Shown: piece after piece, positions 17,002 to 25,338 of the stretch
How the letters are laid out: each line of letters begins with the position of its first letter
Position numbering within the stretch: the first letter of the stretch is position 1
DNA from: Bacteroidia bacterium
GTDB taxonomy: Bacteria; Bacteroidota; Bacteroidia; UKL13-3
Direction: 5' to 3'
Assembly (NCBI GenBank): GCA_019695215.1
Contig: JAIBAK010000002.1
Location: 1-64,000, forward strand
DNA: 64,000 bases
Notes under the pieces: model-generated
Told to the model about the DNA's origin: nothing
The model's input: only the letters and a program-made list of their open reading frames with translations
The model's database searches: none
Program-made: the position numbers and the translations under genes

Positions 17002-20000
17002 ATTTTACACCTCCGCTAAAGTATTTACTATTTTAGTTACCGGAGCATTTAACACCGCATGGGCACAAACTAATCCATTTGATGCCCGCTCGCATAAAAC
17101 CACCACTCAGCCTGATAAAAGTGCGCTGCATGCCGAAGTGGTAAGAGGCTACAAAAACACTTCCCCTATTCCGGGTTCACTCACAAAGCAGGCTTCGGCT
17201 CCGGCAGCAAAAGCAGAATTAAGTCTTCCGCTTTTTATTGAGAAAAATAATCCGGAAAACGCACCTAAATTTAAAAACTACTCGGTATTTGAAGCATCCG
17301 ATTTAGCAAAACAATTTTTGGAAAGTGTAAAAACCGAAATGTATATTAAAACCCCTGAACAGGAGTTTAAGGTTACGGAAATGAATACCGATGAACTGGC
17401 TAAAACACATATTCGCCTTGTTCAATCTTTTAAGGGAATACCTGTTTACGGAGCCGAAATTATTTTACATGCTGCCAATGGCTCTATCCATTTGTTGAAT
17501 GGGAGGTACTTTCCCACTCCTGATTTAAGCAGCATTTCCGCACAAATTAATGCCGAAACAGCTATTAAAAATGCTACTACCTATCTTGGAACTAAAACCC
17601 GTATTGCTTCACTCACTGCATTTCAGCAAAAAATAAGTCATTACACCGGACCCAAAGCTGCGTTAATGGTTTATCATTTAAATAATGATTTATCGAAAGA
17701 GAAGTTAGTGTGGGTTATAAAAATAAAACCAAATGTACTGGAGAGCTGGAACATTTTTGTGGATGCACAAACCGGAATGGTACTTCATGGTTTTAATCAG
17801 GCCTGTACTGCTGACGGGCCAAAAACAGCCACAGGCAATGATTTGAATAATGTGTCGCGTACAATTAACACCTACCAAAAATCTACGAGCTACTATCTGA
17901 TTGATGCTACACGCGCAATGTATAATTCAGCACAGTCTTCCATTCCTGACGATCCTGCAGGAGCCATCTGGACATTAGATGCACAAAATACTCCGGTAAC
18001 AAATGTGATTCAGGTAAGTAATACCACCAATAGCGGATGGCCTTCAAAAGCTATTTCGGCTCATTACAATGCAGGCATTGCCTACGATTATTACCGTACC
18101 ACGTTTAACCGCAATTCCATCAATGGACAAGGCGGAACTATTACCTCCATCATCAACGTATCTGACGAGAACGGTCAGGGCATGGACAATGCATACTGGA
18201 CCGGAGAGTTTATGTGTTACGGAAACGGCAAAGTAGCTTTTAAACCACTGGCAGGAGCCTTAGACGTAGCCGGTCATGAAATGACGCACGGGGTCGTTCA
18301 AAATAGCGCCAACCTCGAATACGAAGGACAAAGCGGTGCCATTAACGAATCGATGGCAGATATTTTTGGATGCATGATGGACCGAAATGACTGGCTGATG
18401 GGTGAAGATGTTACCAAAACACTGTATTTCCCCACCGGAGCACTGCGTAGTTTACAGGATCCGCACAATGGAGGAACGAGTTTAAGCGATAACGGATACC
18501 AGCCCCGTGTAATGGGTGAATTTTATACCGGAACAAACGACAATGGAGGTGTACATATAAACAGTGGTATTCCCAACTGGGCATTTTACAAATTTGCCAC
18601 AGCCGTTACAAAAGAACATGCCGAACAGATATATTACAAAGCACTCACTGCTTATCTCACTAAAACTTCTCAGTTTGTTGATTTGCGCATTGCAGTGGTT
18701 CAATCGGCTATTGATTTGTATGGTGCATCCTCCACAGAAGTAGCCGAAGCGAAAAATGCATTCAGTGCGGTGGGCATCTATGCCAACGATCCCGGAGGAG
18801 GAAGCACCGGTGGCGGAGGTACAAACTCGGCAGTAGATTTAGCTACCAACCCCGGACAGGATTATATTCTGAGTTACGACCTCCTCTCTTCTGACCCGGT
18901 TACCCTGTATTCGTCAAGTACCACCGGAACCAATTATGTTTCGAAATCACAATTTAACATGAAACGTAAACCAAGCGTGGTAGACAATGGTTCAAGCTGC
19001 ATTTTTGTTGGAGACGACAGCAAAATATATTCATTAAATCTTACCGGCACACCCAACGAATCCGTCATCTCAAATCAAACTATTTGGGACAATGCCGCAG
19101 TTGCCAAAGATGCATCACGAATTGCTGCAGTAACCACTTCAATAGATACGTCCATTTATGTGTATGATTATACCCTTTCGCAATGGAAACAATTTGTTTT
19201 GTACAATCCAACTTACACGCAGGGAGTTGATGCAGGCGGTGTACTATATGCCGATGCCATTGAGTGGGATTATAGCGGGCAGTATATTATTTACGATGCT
19301 AAAAATGTAATTGATAATCCGGTGGGAGCCGATATTGTTTACTGGGATATCGGAATGATAAAAGTATGGGATAATGCCTCCAACTCATGGGGTGACGGAA
19401 GTGTTCAAAAACTTTACACACAATTACCTGAAGACATCAGTATCGGAAATCCATCGTTCTCTAAAAACTCACCTTATATCATTACGTTTGACTATATTGA
19501 TTCGTACAACAACTCGTACACCATTATGGCAAAAAATATTATAACCGGAGAAGATGATATAGTGTTTAATAATACCAAACTTGGATTCCCCAACTATTCA
19601 AAACTTGATAATAAAATAATTTTTGATGCCGTTGATGGAAGCAGCAATGATGTAATAGGACAAATAAGTTTAACTGCCAACAAACTTAAAGGAACAGGCA
19701 GCGCCACCATTCTGATACCCGATGCACAATGGGGAATATGGTATGCACAGGGCACACGCTCTTTGCGCAGTTCAGGAAAAGACATTACCGCATTTACCTT
19801 CCCTGCTTTAAACCCTCCTGTTACAGCCACAATTTCCGGAACCAATATTAATGCGGTGGTGAGCATGAGTACCAATGTAAGCAATCTGGTACCATCATTC
19901 AGTAACTCGCCTTTGTCAACCGCATACATTACCGGCACCAAACAGATAAGCGGAGTTACCGCTAACAATTACACAAATCCGGTAACCTATACCGTAAAAG

Positions 20001-20302
20001 CAGAAGACGGAACATCGAAAACATACACCGTTACGGTAACCAAACAGGCGGGAACAGGAATACAACCCATTCCTGATGCTACTGTTTATGCCTTCCCTAA
20101 TCCGGCACATGATGCACTGTTCATTGCTGCAAAAGGTAATTTCTCGTACACCCTTTATGATTTAAACGGACGTGAAATGCTGTCGGGTAAAGGAGATGCC
20201 AAACAACCGATTTCGCTCAACGGAATTCAACAGGGAATGTATTTAATAAAGCTGACCACAGAAGATAACGAAACATACGTAATACGGTTTAGCAAAAACT
20301 AA
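16994..20302 (+). CDS. Secreted M4 (thermolysin-like) metallopeptidase with type A T9SS sorting domain
   Basis: This 1102-residue protein has a signal peptide ending NTAWAQ, an FTP-like propeptide (around 100-260, e.g. VQSFKGIPVYGAEIILHA) and an M4 peptidase domain. The zinc motif HEMTH is at 428-432 and the third ligand E452 in GAINESMADIFG, the same spacing as thermolysin. Next come a propeller-like region, a domain with paired Cadherin/DUF5018-like sequence (NAVVSMSTNVSNLVPSFS) and a C-terminal type A sorting domain from YAFPNPAHD to the end, about 70 residues. It should be exported by the type IX system and cleaved or attached at the surface. ATG 16994 is chosen because the signal peptide starts there. 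The gene is followed by a terminator. Confidence 0.9.
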   Translation: MNKFYTSAKVFTILVTGAFNTAWAQTNPFDARSHKTTTQPDKSALHAEVVRGYKNTSPIPGSLTKQASAPAAKAELSLPLFIEKNNPENAPKFKNYSVFEASDLAKQFLESVKTEMYIKTPEQEFKVTEMNTDELAKTHIRLVQSFKGIPVYGAEIILHAANGSIHLLNGRYFPTPDLSSISAQINAETAIKNATTYLGTKTRIASLTAFQQKISHYTGPKAALMVYHLNNDLSKEKLVWVIKIKPNVLESWNIFVDAQTGMVLHGFNQACTADGPKTATGNDLNNVSRTINTYQKSTSYYLIDATRAMYNSAQSSIPDDPAGAIWTLDAQNTPVTNVIQVSNTTNSGWPSKAISAHYNAGIAYDYYRTTFNRNSINGQGGTITSIINVSDENGQGMDNAYWTGEFMCYGNGKVAFKPLAGALDVAGHEMTHGVVQNSANLEYEGQSGAINESMADIFGCMMDRNDWLMGEDVTKTLYFPTGALRSLQDPHNGGTSLSDNGYQPRVMGEFYTGTNDNGGVHINSGIPNWAFYKFATAVTKEHAEQIYYKALTAYLTKTSQFVDLRIAVVQSAIDLYGASSTEVAEAKNAFSAVGIYANDPGGGSTGGGGTNSAVDLATNPGQDYILSYDLLSSDPVTLYSSSTTGTNYVSKSQFNMKRKPSVVDNGSSCIFVGDDSKIYSLNLTGTPNESVISNQTIWDNAAVAKDASRIAAVTTSIDTSIYVYDYTLSQWKQFVLYNPTYTQGVDAGGVLYADAIEWDYSGQYIIYDAKNVIDNPVGADIVYWDIGMIKVWDNASNSWGDGSVQKLYTQLPEDISIGNPSFSKNSPYIITFDYIDSYNNSYTIMAKNIITGEDDIVFNNTKLGFPNYSKLDNKIIFDAVDGSSNDVIGQISLTANKLKGTGSATILIPDAQWGIWYAQGTRSLRSSGKDITAFTFPALNPPVTATISGTNINAVVSMSTNVSNLVPSFSNSPLSTAYITGTKQISGVTANNYTNPVTYTVKAEDGTSKTYTVTVTKQAGTGIQPIPDATVYAFPNPAHDALFIAAKGNFSYTLYDLNGREMLSGKGDAKQPISLNGIQQGMYLIKLTTEDNETYVIRFSKN

Positions 20303-20317
20303 GTTTACAAATACCCG

Positions 20318-20353
20318 AAAACCTTCCTGATGAATAATCGGGAAGGTTTTTTT
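20318..20353 (+). terminator. Rho-independent terminator
   Basis: AAAACCTTCC (20318-20327) and GGAAGGTTTT (20341-20350) form a 10-bp stem followed by more T. It ends the M4 protease gene and touches the stop of the convergent barrel-protein gene. Confidence 0.85.
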
Positions 20354-21101
20354 ATTGCGTATAAATTAACCCGAATGATAACATGGCATTGAAAAGATTC
20401 CCCCCGTCAGGATGTTTCAGCGGAGACGTTACGGTTGCCCTGAAGCCGGGTTCGATTTTAAGAAGTAAGTCGGAAGATAATCTGTAAAACATCCCAACAC
20501 CCGCGTGCCACGTAATGGTAAGCGGATTATAAGTAAGCTGATAAGGTGTGTAGCTGTTGGTGTAATCGTTCCGGTCGGCATCAATCAGCAAAATCAGTAC
20601 ACCTGTTCCGCCCGATGCATAAAAAGAAATGCGTTGGCTTTCGTACAACATATGTTTTATGTATAAAGGTAAATACAGGTAAGCCTGATAATAGTCAAAC
20701 CCTATATCCCTGTACAAAATTGAATCGTTTCCGGTAATCACCGACTTGGTTAAAAAAGGCTGCTTGTATTTGGCTACAGCATACGTATTCATTAAAAAAT
20801 GAACGCCCGATTCTATTTTCCAGGCGTGATTAAGCGTGTAATACGTACTTACTCCCAGATGAAACGAAGTTCCGGGCATCCGTTTACCTACATTGGTAAA
20901 ATTAGTGCGCGAGGCATAATAACGGTCGCTGGTCCTAAAAAAACGATCGCAGTACTCCAATCCGCCTTCAATACCCAGCCAGAGTTTATGAATGCTGTCA
21001 GGAGGCAAAAACTCTTTCACATAAATCCGTGTAGTATCGTGCTGCGCCCTGCTTATAAAAGATAAAAAAAATAAACTCAGAAAAATAATTTTACAACGCA
21101 T
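20352..21101 (-). CDS. Outer-membrane beta-barrel-like protein of unknown function
   Basis: This 249-residue protein has a signal peptide ending FISRAQ. The mature part is rich in alternating hydrophobic and aromatic stretches (YQAYLYLPLYIKHMLYE, ISFYASGGTGVLILL, LLLKIEPGFRATVTS), as expected of an outer-membrane barrel of the OMP_b-brl type. It begins 11 bases inside the end of the cytidine deaminase gene, so the two are coupled. The function is unknown. Confidence 0.65.
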   Translation of the reverse strand: MRCKIIFLSLFFLSFISRAQHDTTRIYVKEFLPPDSIHKLWLGIEGGLEYCDRFFRTSDRYYASRTNFTNVGKRMPGTSFHLGVSTYYTLNHAWKIESGVHFLMNTYAVAKYKQPFLTKSVITGNDSILYRDIGFDYYQAYLYLPLYIKHMLYESQRISFYASGGTGVLILLIDADRNDYTNSYTPYQLTYNPLTITWHAGVGMFYRLSSDLLLKIEPGFRATVTSPLKHPDGGNLFNAMLSFGLIYTQ

Positions 21102-21573
21102 CGGGCAAAAACCGGAACGGCAATAAATTTTTCACCCCTTCAATCAATAAAATTTTTCCCTCTTCTCCGGCCAGCATGATGGTGATGGGTTTTTGCTGAC
21201 GGTATTCACTCTCACTTATTACCTGCAAACAGGCTCCGCAGGGCGATACTGGTTTAGTGGTAAGTTTCTGTTCATTTTTTGCTGCAATACAAAGTATTTT
21301 AACAGCCGCATCCGGAAATAACGAACCGGCCTGAAACAAGGCTACCCGCTCGGCACACAACCCCGATGGATAGGCCGCATTTTCCTGATTTGTGCCTTTT
21401 ACCCTGGTGCCATTATGAAGCAATGCGATAGCCGCCACTCTGAACCGGCTGTAAGGTGCATAAGCCTGTGCAAACAGGTTTCGGGTTTCCTGCAACAACT
21501 GCAATTGTTCGGGAGTCAGGTCGGCTTCGTCAACCAGCACTCCTTCACTTTGGTATTGAATTTTTTCTATCAT
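21091..21573 (-). CDS. cdd: Cytidine deaminase
   Basis: This enzyme of pyrimidine salvage deaminates cytidine and deoxycytidine. With the ATG at 21573 it has 160 residues, the length seen in this phylum; the upstream ATG at 21621 only adds an unrelated 16 residues. Zinc ligands C73, C112 and C115 and the proton shuttle E75 are visible in SGLCAERVAL and VSPCGACLQV. The substrate loop NQENAAYPSG also fits. It is divergent from the reductase gene at 21665 and coupled to the barrel protein gene downstream. Confidence 0.92.
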   Translation of the reverse strand: MIEKIQYQSEGVLVDEADLTPEQLQLLQETRNLFAQAYAPYSRFRVAAIALLHNGTRVKGTNQENAAYPSGLCAERVALFQAGSLFPDAAVKILCIAAKNEQKLTTKPVSPCGACLQVISESEYRQQKPITIMLAGEEGKILLIEGVKNLLPFRFLPDAL

Positions 21574-21637
21574 GGCTTTATCAAACTTACAACCATTAAC
21601 CGAAATGTGCAAGTAGGGCACATCCCGATTTTTAACT

Positions 21638-21645
21638 TAGCTTTG
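21638..21645 (+). promoter_or_regulatory. -7 box TAGCTTTG
   Basis: TAGCTTTG fits TAnnTTTG and lies 19 bases before the ATG at 21665. The divergent cdd start is 65 bases away on the other side. Confidence 0.5.
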
Positions 21646-21664
21646 TGGCCTGAATAAATTGCAC

Positions 21665-22981
21665 ATGAAAAAAATATTGGTTTTCGGAGCAGGATTATCT
21701 GCTTCTTACCTGATAAAATATTTGCTGGCCCACAGCAAAAAAGAAAACTGGAAAGTTACCGTTGCCGATCAATCCCTGCCCCTTGTATTATCTAAAATTA
21801 AAAAACATGAGCGGGCTGTGGCGGTTGAGCTCAATATACAGGATAAAACAAAGCGCGAATCACTTATTGAACAACACGACCTGGTGGTTTCGCTTATGCC
21901 TCCTTCCCTGCATGTGTTAATTGCTAAAGACTGCCTTAAATACAAAAAGCATTTGGTTACGGCATCGTACCTCACTGCCGAAATGAAAAAACTGCATAGT
22001 GCCGCAGTAAAAGCCGGTGTTTTATTTTTGAATGAAATTGGTCTCGATCCCGGAATCGATCACCTGTCGGCTATGGAGATGATACACGATATTCAATCAA
22101 AAGGCGGAGAAATTACTTCCTTTAAATCCTATTGTGGAGGATTGGTATCTCCCGAATTTGACACCAACCCCTGGCATTATAAATTTACCTGGAACCCGCG
22201 CAACGTAATTCTTGCCGGAAATACTACGGCCACCTTTACCCAAAACGGACAACTCAAATTTATTCCGTACAACCGCATTTTTTTGCAAACTGAAACCATT
22301 TTAGTGAAAGGCTACGGACAATTTGAAGCTTATGCCAACCGCGACTCGAACGGGTATATAAAACCCTACGGATTAGAAAAGGCACAAACCGTTTTGCGCG
22401 GCACACTGCGAAAAAAAGGATTTGGCCGCTCATGGAACCATTTGGTAAAACTTGGCCTCACCGATGACCAATTGCAATTAACGCAAGCCCCCGGTTTAAC
22501 CTGGAGAGAATTGGTAACTGCCTTTTTGCCTCCCTCCTCATTAACTCCCGAGCAAAATCTTTGTCATTTTTTGGGTATAAACCGGCAAAGCCGCGAATTT
22601 AAAAAACTGCAATGGCTGGGTATTTTGGAAAACAGTAAGCTGGGCGTTGAACAGGGAAGCCCGGCTACCGCCTTGCAAAAATTGCTTCAGCAAAAATGGA
22701 AACTTGGCAAAGGAGAACTTGATATGATTGTGATGCAGCATCAACTTACCTATACGCTTAATGGAAAAACCAAAAAACGCATCAGTTCGCTGGTGGTAAA
22801 AGGCGAGGACGAAGTGTACACAGCCATGGCCAAAACAGTAGGTCTCCCCATGGCCATTGCGGTTAAACTTATATTGCAAAACAAAATTTCAGCCCGCGGA
22901 GTGGTAATTCCGCTTACAAAAGAATTTTACAATCCTGTACTGAAAGAATTGAAAAAATACGGTGTGGAATTTTGCGAATAA
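21665..22981 (+). CDS. Saccharopine dehydrogenase-family oxidoreductase
   Basis: This cytoplasmic protein of 438 residues has an N-terminal NAD(P)-binding Rossmann fold (KKILVFGAGLSASYLIKYLL) and the saccharopine dehydrogenase C-terminal domain. The stretch FLNEIGLDPGIDHLSAMEM and SYCGGLVSPEFDTNPWHYKF are typical of the lysine-forming or lysine-degrading saccharopine reductases. It could take part in lysine catabolism through saccharopine, but the partner enzyme (lysine-ketoglutarate reductase) is not in the window. The ATG at 21665 is preferred to 21659 because it starts directly with the fold. It is convergent with corA, two bases apart. Confidence 0.85.
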   Translation: MKKILVFGAGLSASYLIKYLLAHSKKENWKVTVADQSLPLVLSKIKKHERAVAVELNIQDKTKRESLIEQHDLVVSLMPPSLHVLIAKDCLKYKKHLVTASYLTAEMKKLHSAAVKAGVLFLNEIGLDPGIDHLSAMEMIHDIQSKGGEITSFKSYCGGLVSPEFDTNPWHYKFTWNPRNVILAGNTTATFTQNGQLKFIPYNRIFLQTETILVKGYGQFEAYANRDSNGYIKPYGLEKAQTVLRGTLRKKGFGRSWNHLVKLGLTDDQLQLTQAPGLTWRELVTAFLPPSSLTPEQNLCHFLGINRQSREFKKLQWLGILENSKLGVEQGSPATALQKLLQQKWKLGKGELDMIVMQHQLTYTLNGKTKKRISSLVVKGEDEVYTAMAKTVGLPMAIAVKLILQNKISARGVVIPLTKEFYNPVLKELKKYGVEFCE

Positions 22982-22982
22982 C

Positions 22983-23933
22983 TTAAAGCCAGTTATTCTT
23001 TTTAAAAATATACAGGGTGATTAAGGAGGAAAGAACCATTAATCCCACAGCAAATAAATATCCGTAATTCCAGCCCAGCTCGGGCATTGAATTGAAATTC
23101 ATTCCATAGATACTCGCTATAAGTGTTGGCGGCATAAAAATAACCGATACCACCGTAAATATTTTAATGATTTTGTTTTGCTCCAGGTTAATTAAACCCA
23201 AAAAGGTTTCCTGCAGGTATTCCAGCCTTTCAAATCCAAAATCGGTGTGGTCAATAAGCGAGGTAATATCTTTAAGCATACTGCGCACCCGTGGACTGTA
23301 TTCTTCCGGGAAGTAATCACTGCGCAGCAACGATTGCATTACCCGCTGCTTATCCATAATATTCTGCCGGAGCAGCATGTTCATTTCCTGAAAAAAAGAA
23401 ATTTTAAAAATCAGGTCCTTGTTTACCCTTTTTTCGTCAGTAACTAATTTGCCGGTTTGGGTAATATCATTGGCAATACCTTCAATTAAATCGGCATCCA
23501 GGTCAATGCGTATTTCAAAAATGGTAACCAGCACCTGATACCCGTTCAGGTAATTTTTGCCCTGAATTTCCAGGCGTTTAAACATTTCGTTAAACGAACG
23601 TAAATCGTAATTGCGGTAAGTAACTAAGTATTTTTCTTTAAGAATAAAAGAGGCCGGCTCGGGTTTATACGTACCATTTAAAGGTACCAGAAAATTGGAA
23701 TTGGCAATAATATGCCTGTCGTTTTCAAAATAACGGGAGCTTGATTCAATCTCCATCATTTGTTTGTTGTCAGGAATATTGACATGAAACCGGGTCTCCA
23801 CATATTTTTCCTCTTCGTCACTCAGCTGGTTCAAATCCACCCATACCAAATGGTTGTAATCAATTCCGTTCAGGCAATTTACGCCCTGCACTTTTTGCAA
23901 CCTGTCGTTATCGCGATAGTACACGGTGATCAT
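22983..23933 (-). CDS. corA: CorA-family magnesium/cobalt channel
   Basis: This inner-membrane divalent cation channel has 316 residues. A large cytoplasmic N-terminal part with long helices is followed by two transmembrane segments near the C-terminus. The signature GMN is in IASIYGMNFNSMPELGW, and the chain ends in the usual charged KKNNWL. Mg2+ uptake is the likely role; Co2+ or Zn2+ transport occurs in some members. It is convergent with the reductase gene, and its own promoter region upstream shows no clear -7 box. Confidence 0.92.
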   Translation of the reverse strand: MITVYYRDNDRLQKVQGVNCLNGIDYNHLVWVDLNQLSDEEEKYVETRFHVNIPDNKQMMEIESSSRYFENDRHIIANSNFLVPLNGTYKPEPASFILKEKYLVTYRNYDLRSFNEMFKRLEIQGKNYLNGYQVLVTIFEIRIDLDADLIEGIANDITQTGKLVTDEKRVNKDLIFKISFFQEMNMLLRQNIMDKQRVMQSLLRSDYFPEEYSPRVRSMLKDITSLIDHTDFGFERLEYLQETFLGLINLEQNKIIKIFTVVSVIFMPPTLIASIYGMNFNSMPELGWNYGYLFAVGLMVLSSLITLYIFKKNNWL

Positions 23934-23996
23934 GCGTGCAAGTTAGGAAAAACTATGAATTCCGCGCATATGAAACGGTTTAATGTACTTAAGGCT

Positions 23997-24173
23997 TTAT
24001 TCCAATCCTGTTGACAATACGGATAGATTTAAATTTTTGTAGCACGAATCAAACATCTGGGCAATGCCTATTTCGGGTTCTATTGAATCTACCAGCAACG
24101 AGTTGTCCTGTGCAAATAAAGGATGACAAAATACCCCTGTGAAAAGAGTACATATAAAAATAAACTTTTTCAT
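23997..24173 (-). CDS. Small secreted peptide of unknown function
   Basis: This short gene encodes 58 residues. The N-terminus KKFIFICTLFTGVFCHPLFAQ is a convincing signal peptide with AxA-like cleavage at LFAQ, leaving a mature peptide of about 36 residues with one cysteine. It starts 17 bases after the stop of the lipoprotein gene at 24191-24721, so the two probably share a transcript. I recognise no family. It could also be a degenerate tail of a longer gene, but the clean signal peptide argues for a real product. Confidence 0.55.
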   Translation of the reverse strand: MKKFIFICTLFTGVFCHPLFAQDNSLLVDSIEPEIGIAQMFDSCYKNLNLSVLSTGLE

Positions 24174-24190
24174 AACTAAATCAGGTTTGG

Positions 24191-24721
24191 TTAGTTGTAT
24201 TTGTAATCAAAGCGACCTTTGGTCACTTTCACCATATCTGTTTTAGTAAAAGCATAAACATTGTACTCAAAGGTTCCTGCCATGTAGTGATTAATGGTGT
24301 CAAGCCGGGTAATATTAAGGATGGCATATCCCCCCTGTGTATAATAAGAACCGTATGGAACATTCTTGTAGACTACATTAAAGGCGTCATTTATACCCCC
24401 TTCAAATGGAATCACATAATATCCCGGCCCAAATATTTTATATTTAACTCGCATATAAACACCACTTAATCTCGAAGTAGACCAGCCAGGACTAACCGCA
24501 CAATCCAACTCAAAAATTCCTTTTGCGTACCCGCTTCCCAAAAAATCAATATCTTGTTTATCGGCCTCGCTTGGCCATGCGTGGCCATTCATAAGGCAGC
24601 CTATGGTTTGTGCACCCACCATGGTAGCAGGGGGCAGTTTATCTTCTTCGCTTTCTTTTTTGCAATGCAGGCTAAGGCAACTAAGGGAGGCAAGTAGTAA
24701 GAGGAGTTTTATATGGCTCAT
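24191..24721 (-). CDS. Lipoprotein of the DUF6252 type
   Basis: This 176-residue protein starts with a lipoprotein signal, lipobox LSLHC, followed by charged residues. The mature part (beginning GAQTIGCLMNGHAWPSE and ending GTFEYNVYAF plus VTKGRFDYKYN) resembles the DUF6252 lipoproteins common in this phylum. The ATG at 24721 is chosen over one at 24745 since it directly begins the signal. A promoter with TAACTTTG lies upstream and a small secreted peptide gene lies downstream. The function is unknown. Confidence 0.7.
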   Translation of the reverse strand: MSHIKLLLLLASLSCLSLHCKKESEEDKLPPATMVGAQTIGCLMNGHAWPSEADKQDIDFLGSGYAKGIFELDCAVSPGWSTSRLSGVYMRVKYKIFGPGYYVIPFEGGINDAFNVVYKNVPYGSYYTQGGYAILNITRLDTINHYMAGTFEYNVYAFTKTDMVKVTKGRFDYKYN

Positions 24722-24742
24722 AGCTGCGGGGTTTTGTTTATT

Positions 24743-24750
24743 CAAAGTTA
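24743..24750 (-). promoter_or_regulatory. -7 box TAACTTTG of the lipoprotein operon
   Basis: On the minus strand TAACTTTG fits TAnnTTTG, with TTTTG about 15 bases upstream. It ends 21 bases before the ATG at 24721. Confidence 0.5.
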
Positions 24751-24783
24751 CGGTATAAAATTTTGCAAAAGCATATATATTTA

Positions 24784-24855
24784 GTCATGCTGCCCCGATA
24801 GCTATTGGGCAGCAGCATCCGTTAATGCGGAGAGGGATGCCGAAATCAGCATGAC
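24784..24855. repeat. Palindromic intergenic repeat, copy 1
   Basis: GTCATGCTG (24784-24792) and CAGCATGAC (24847-24855) form the outer arms; inside, TGCCC...GGGCA forms a second hairpin around GATAGCTATT. The outer arms are the same as in the longer palindrome at 51228-51293, so both belong to one dispersed family. Confidence 0.7.
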
Positions 24856-24876
24856 TGTTAGTGCGGGTGTTCATCT

Positions 24877-24929
24877 TTCGATATTTTTTTGAAGCTAAAG
24901 CAACCAAATGTAGAACACCAAATATCGAA
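24877..24929. repeat. Inverted repeat TTCGATATTT / AAATATCGAA
   Basis: Two perfect 10-base arms (24877-24886 and 24920-24929) are separated by 33 bases, between the palindromic repeat and the tRNA terminator. No gene covers this stretch and the role is unknown. Confidence 0.5.
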
Positions 24930-24953
24930 TACTGAATGAAGAAGTACTGTAAT

Positions 24954-24978
24954 AAAAAACCCCGCTTACGCGGGGTTT
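24954..24978 (-). terminator. Rho-independent terminator after tRNA-Leu
   Basis: On the minus strand ACCCCGC GTAA GCGGGGT is followed by TTTTT, directly downstream of the tRNA-Leu gene. Confidence 0.9.
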
Positions 24979-24979
24979 G

Positions 24980-25064
24980 TGCTCGAGGCGGGAATCGAAC
25001 CCGCACGGCTGTTGAGGCCACAGGATTTTAAGTCCTGCGTGTCTACCAGTTCCACCACCCGAGC
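24980..25064 (-). tRNA. tRNA-Leu (anticodon UAA)
   Basis: The 85-base gene folds as a class II tRNA with a long variable arm. The acceptor GCTCGGG pairs with CTCGAGC with one G-U pair, the T arm contains GGTTCGATTCC, and the anticodon loop CTTAAAA reads UUA. The CCA end is not encoded. A terminator follows at once. Confidence 0.93.
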
Positions 25065-25150
25065 CTGAATAAAAGAACGATAATAAAGAAGGTGTGAGGA
25101 AAGCGATGTGTTTTTGTTTCTTCGCTGAACTCACACCTTAATTGTTTTGG

Positions 25151-25223
25151 AGCGAGAGACGAGGTTCGAACTCGCGACCTCAACCTTGGCAAGGTTGCGC
25201 TCTACCAACTGAGCTACTCTCGC
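25151..25223 (-). tRNA. tRNA-Gly (anticodon GCC)
   Basis: The 73-base gene has acceptor GCGAGAG pairing with CTCTCGC, the D arm GCTCAGTTGGTAGAGC, the T arm GAGTTCGAACCTC and anticodon loop CTTGCCAAG with GCC. The CCA end is not encoded. It lies 86 bases upstream of tRNA-Leu on the same strand and probably shares its transcript and terminator. Confidence 0.95.
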
Positions 25224-25338
25224 ATTTTCCCGTAAGGGACTGCAAATATAAGGGACGCTCTGTTTTTTACAATGGGCGGTATAAAAAAAATAAGGACGTT
25301 GTAAGTAACTAACAGGCAAGTGGTAAATAGCTTAAAAC

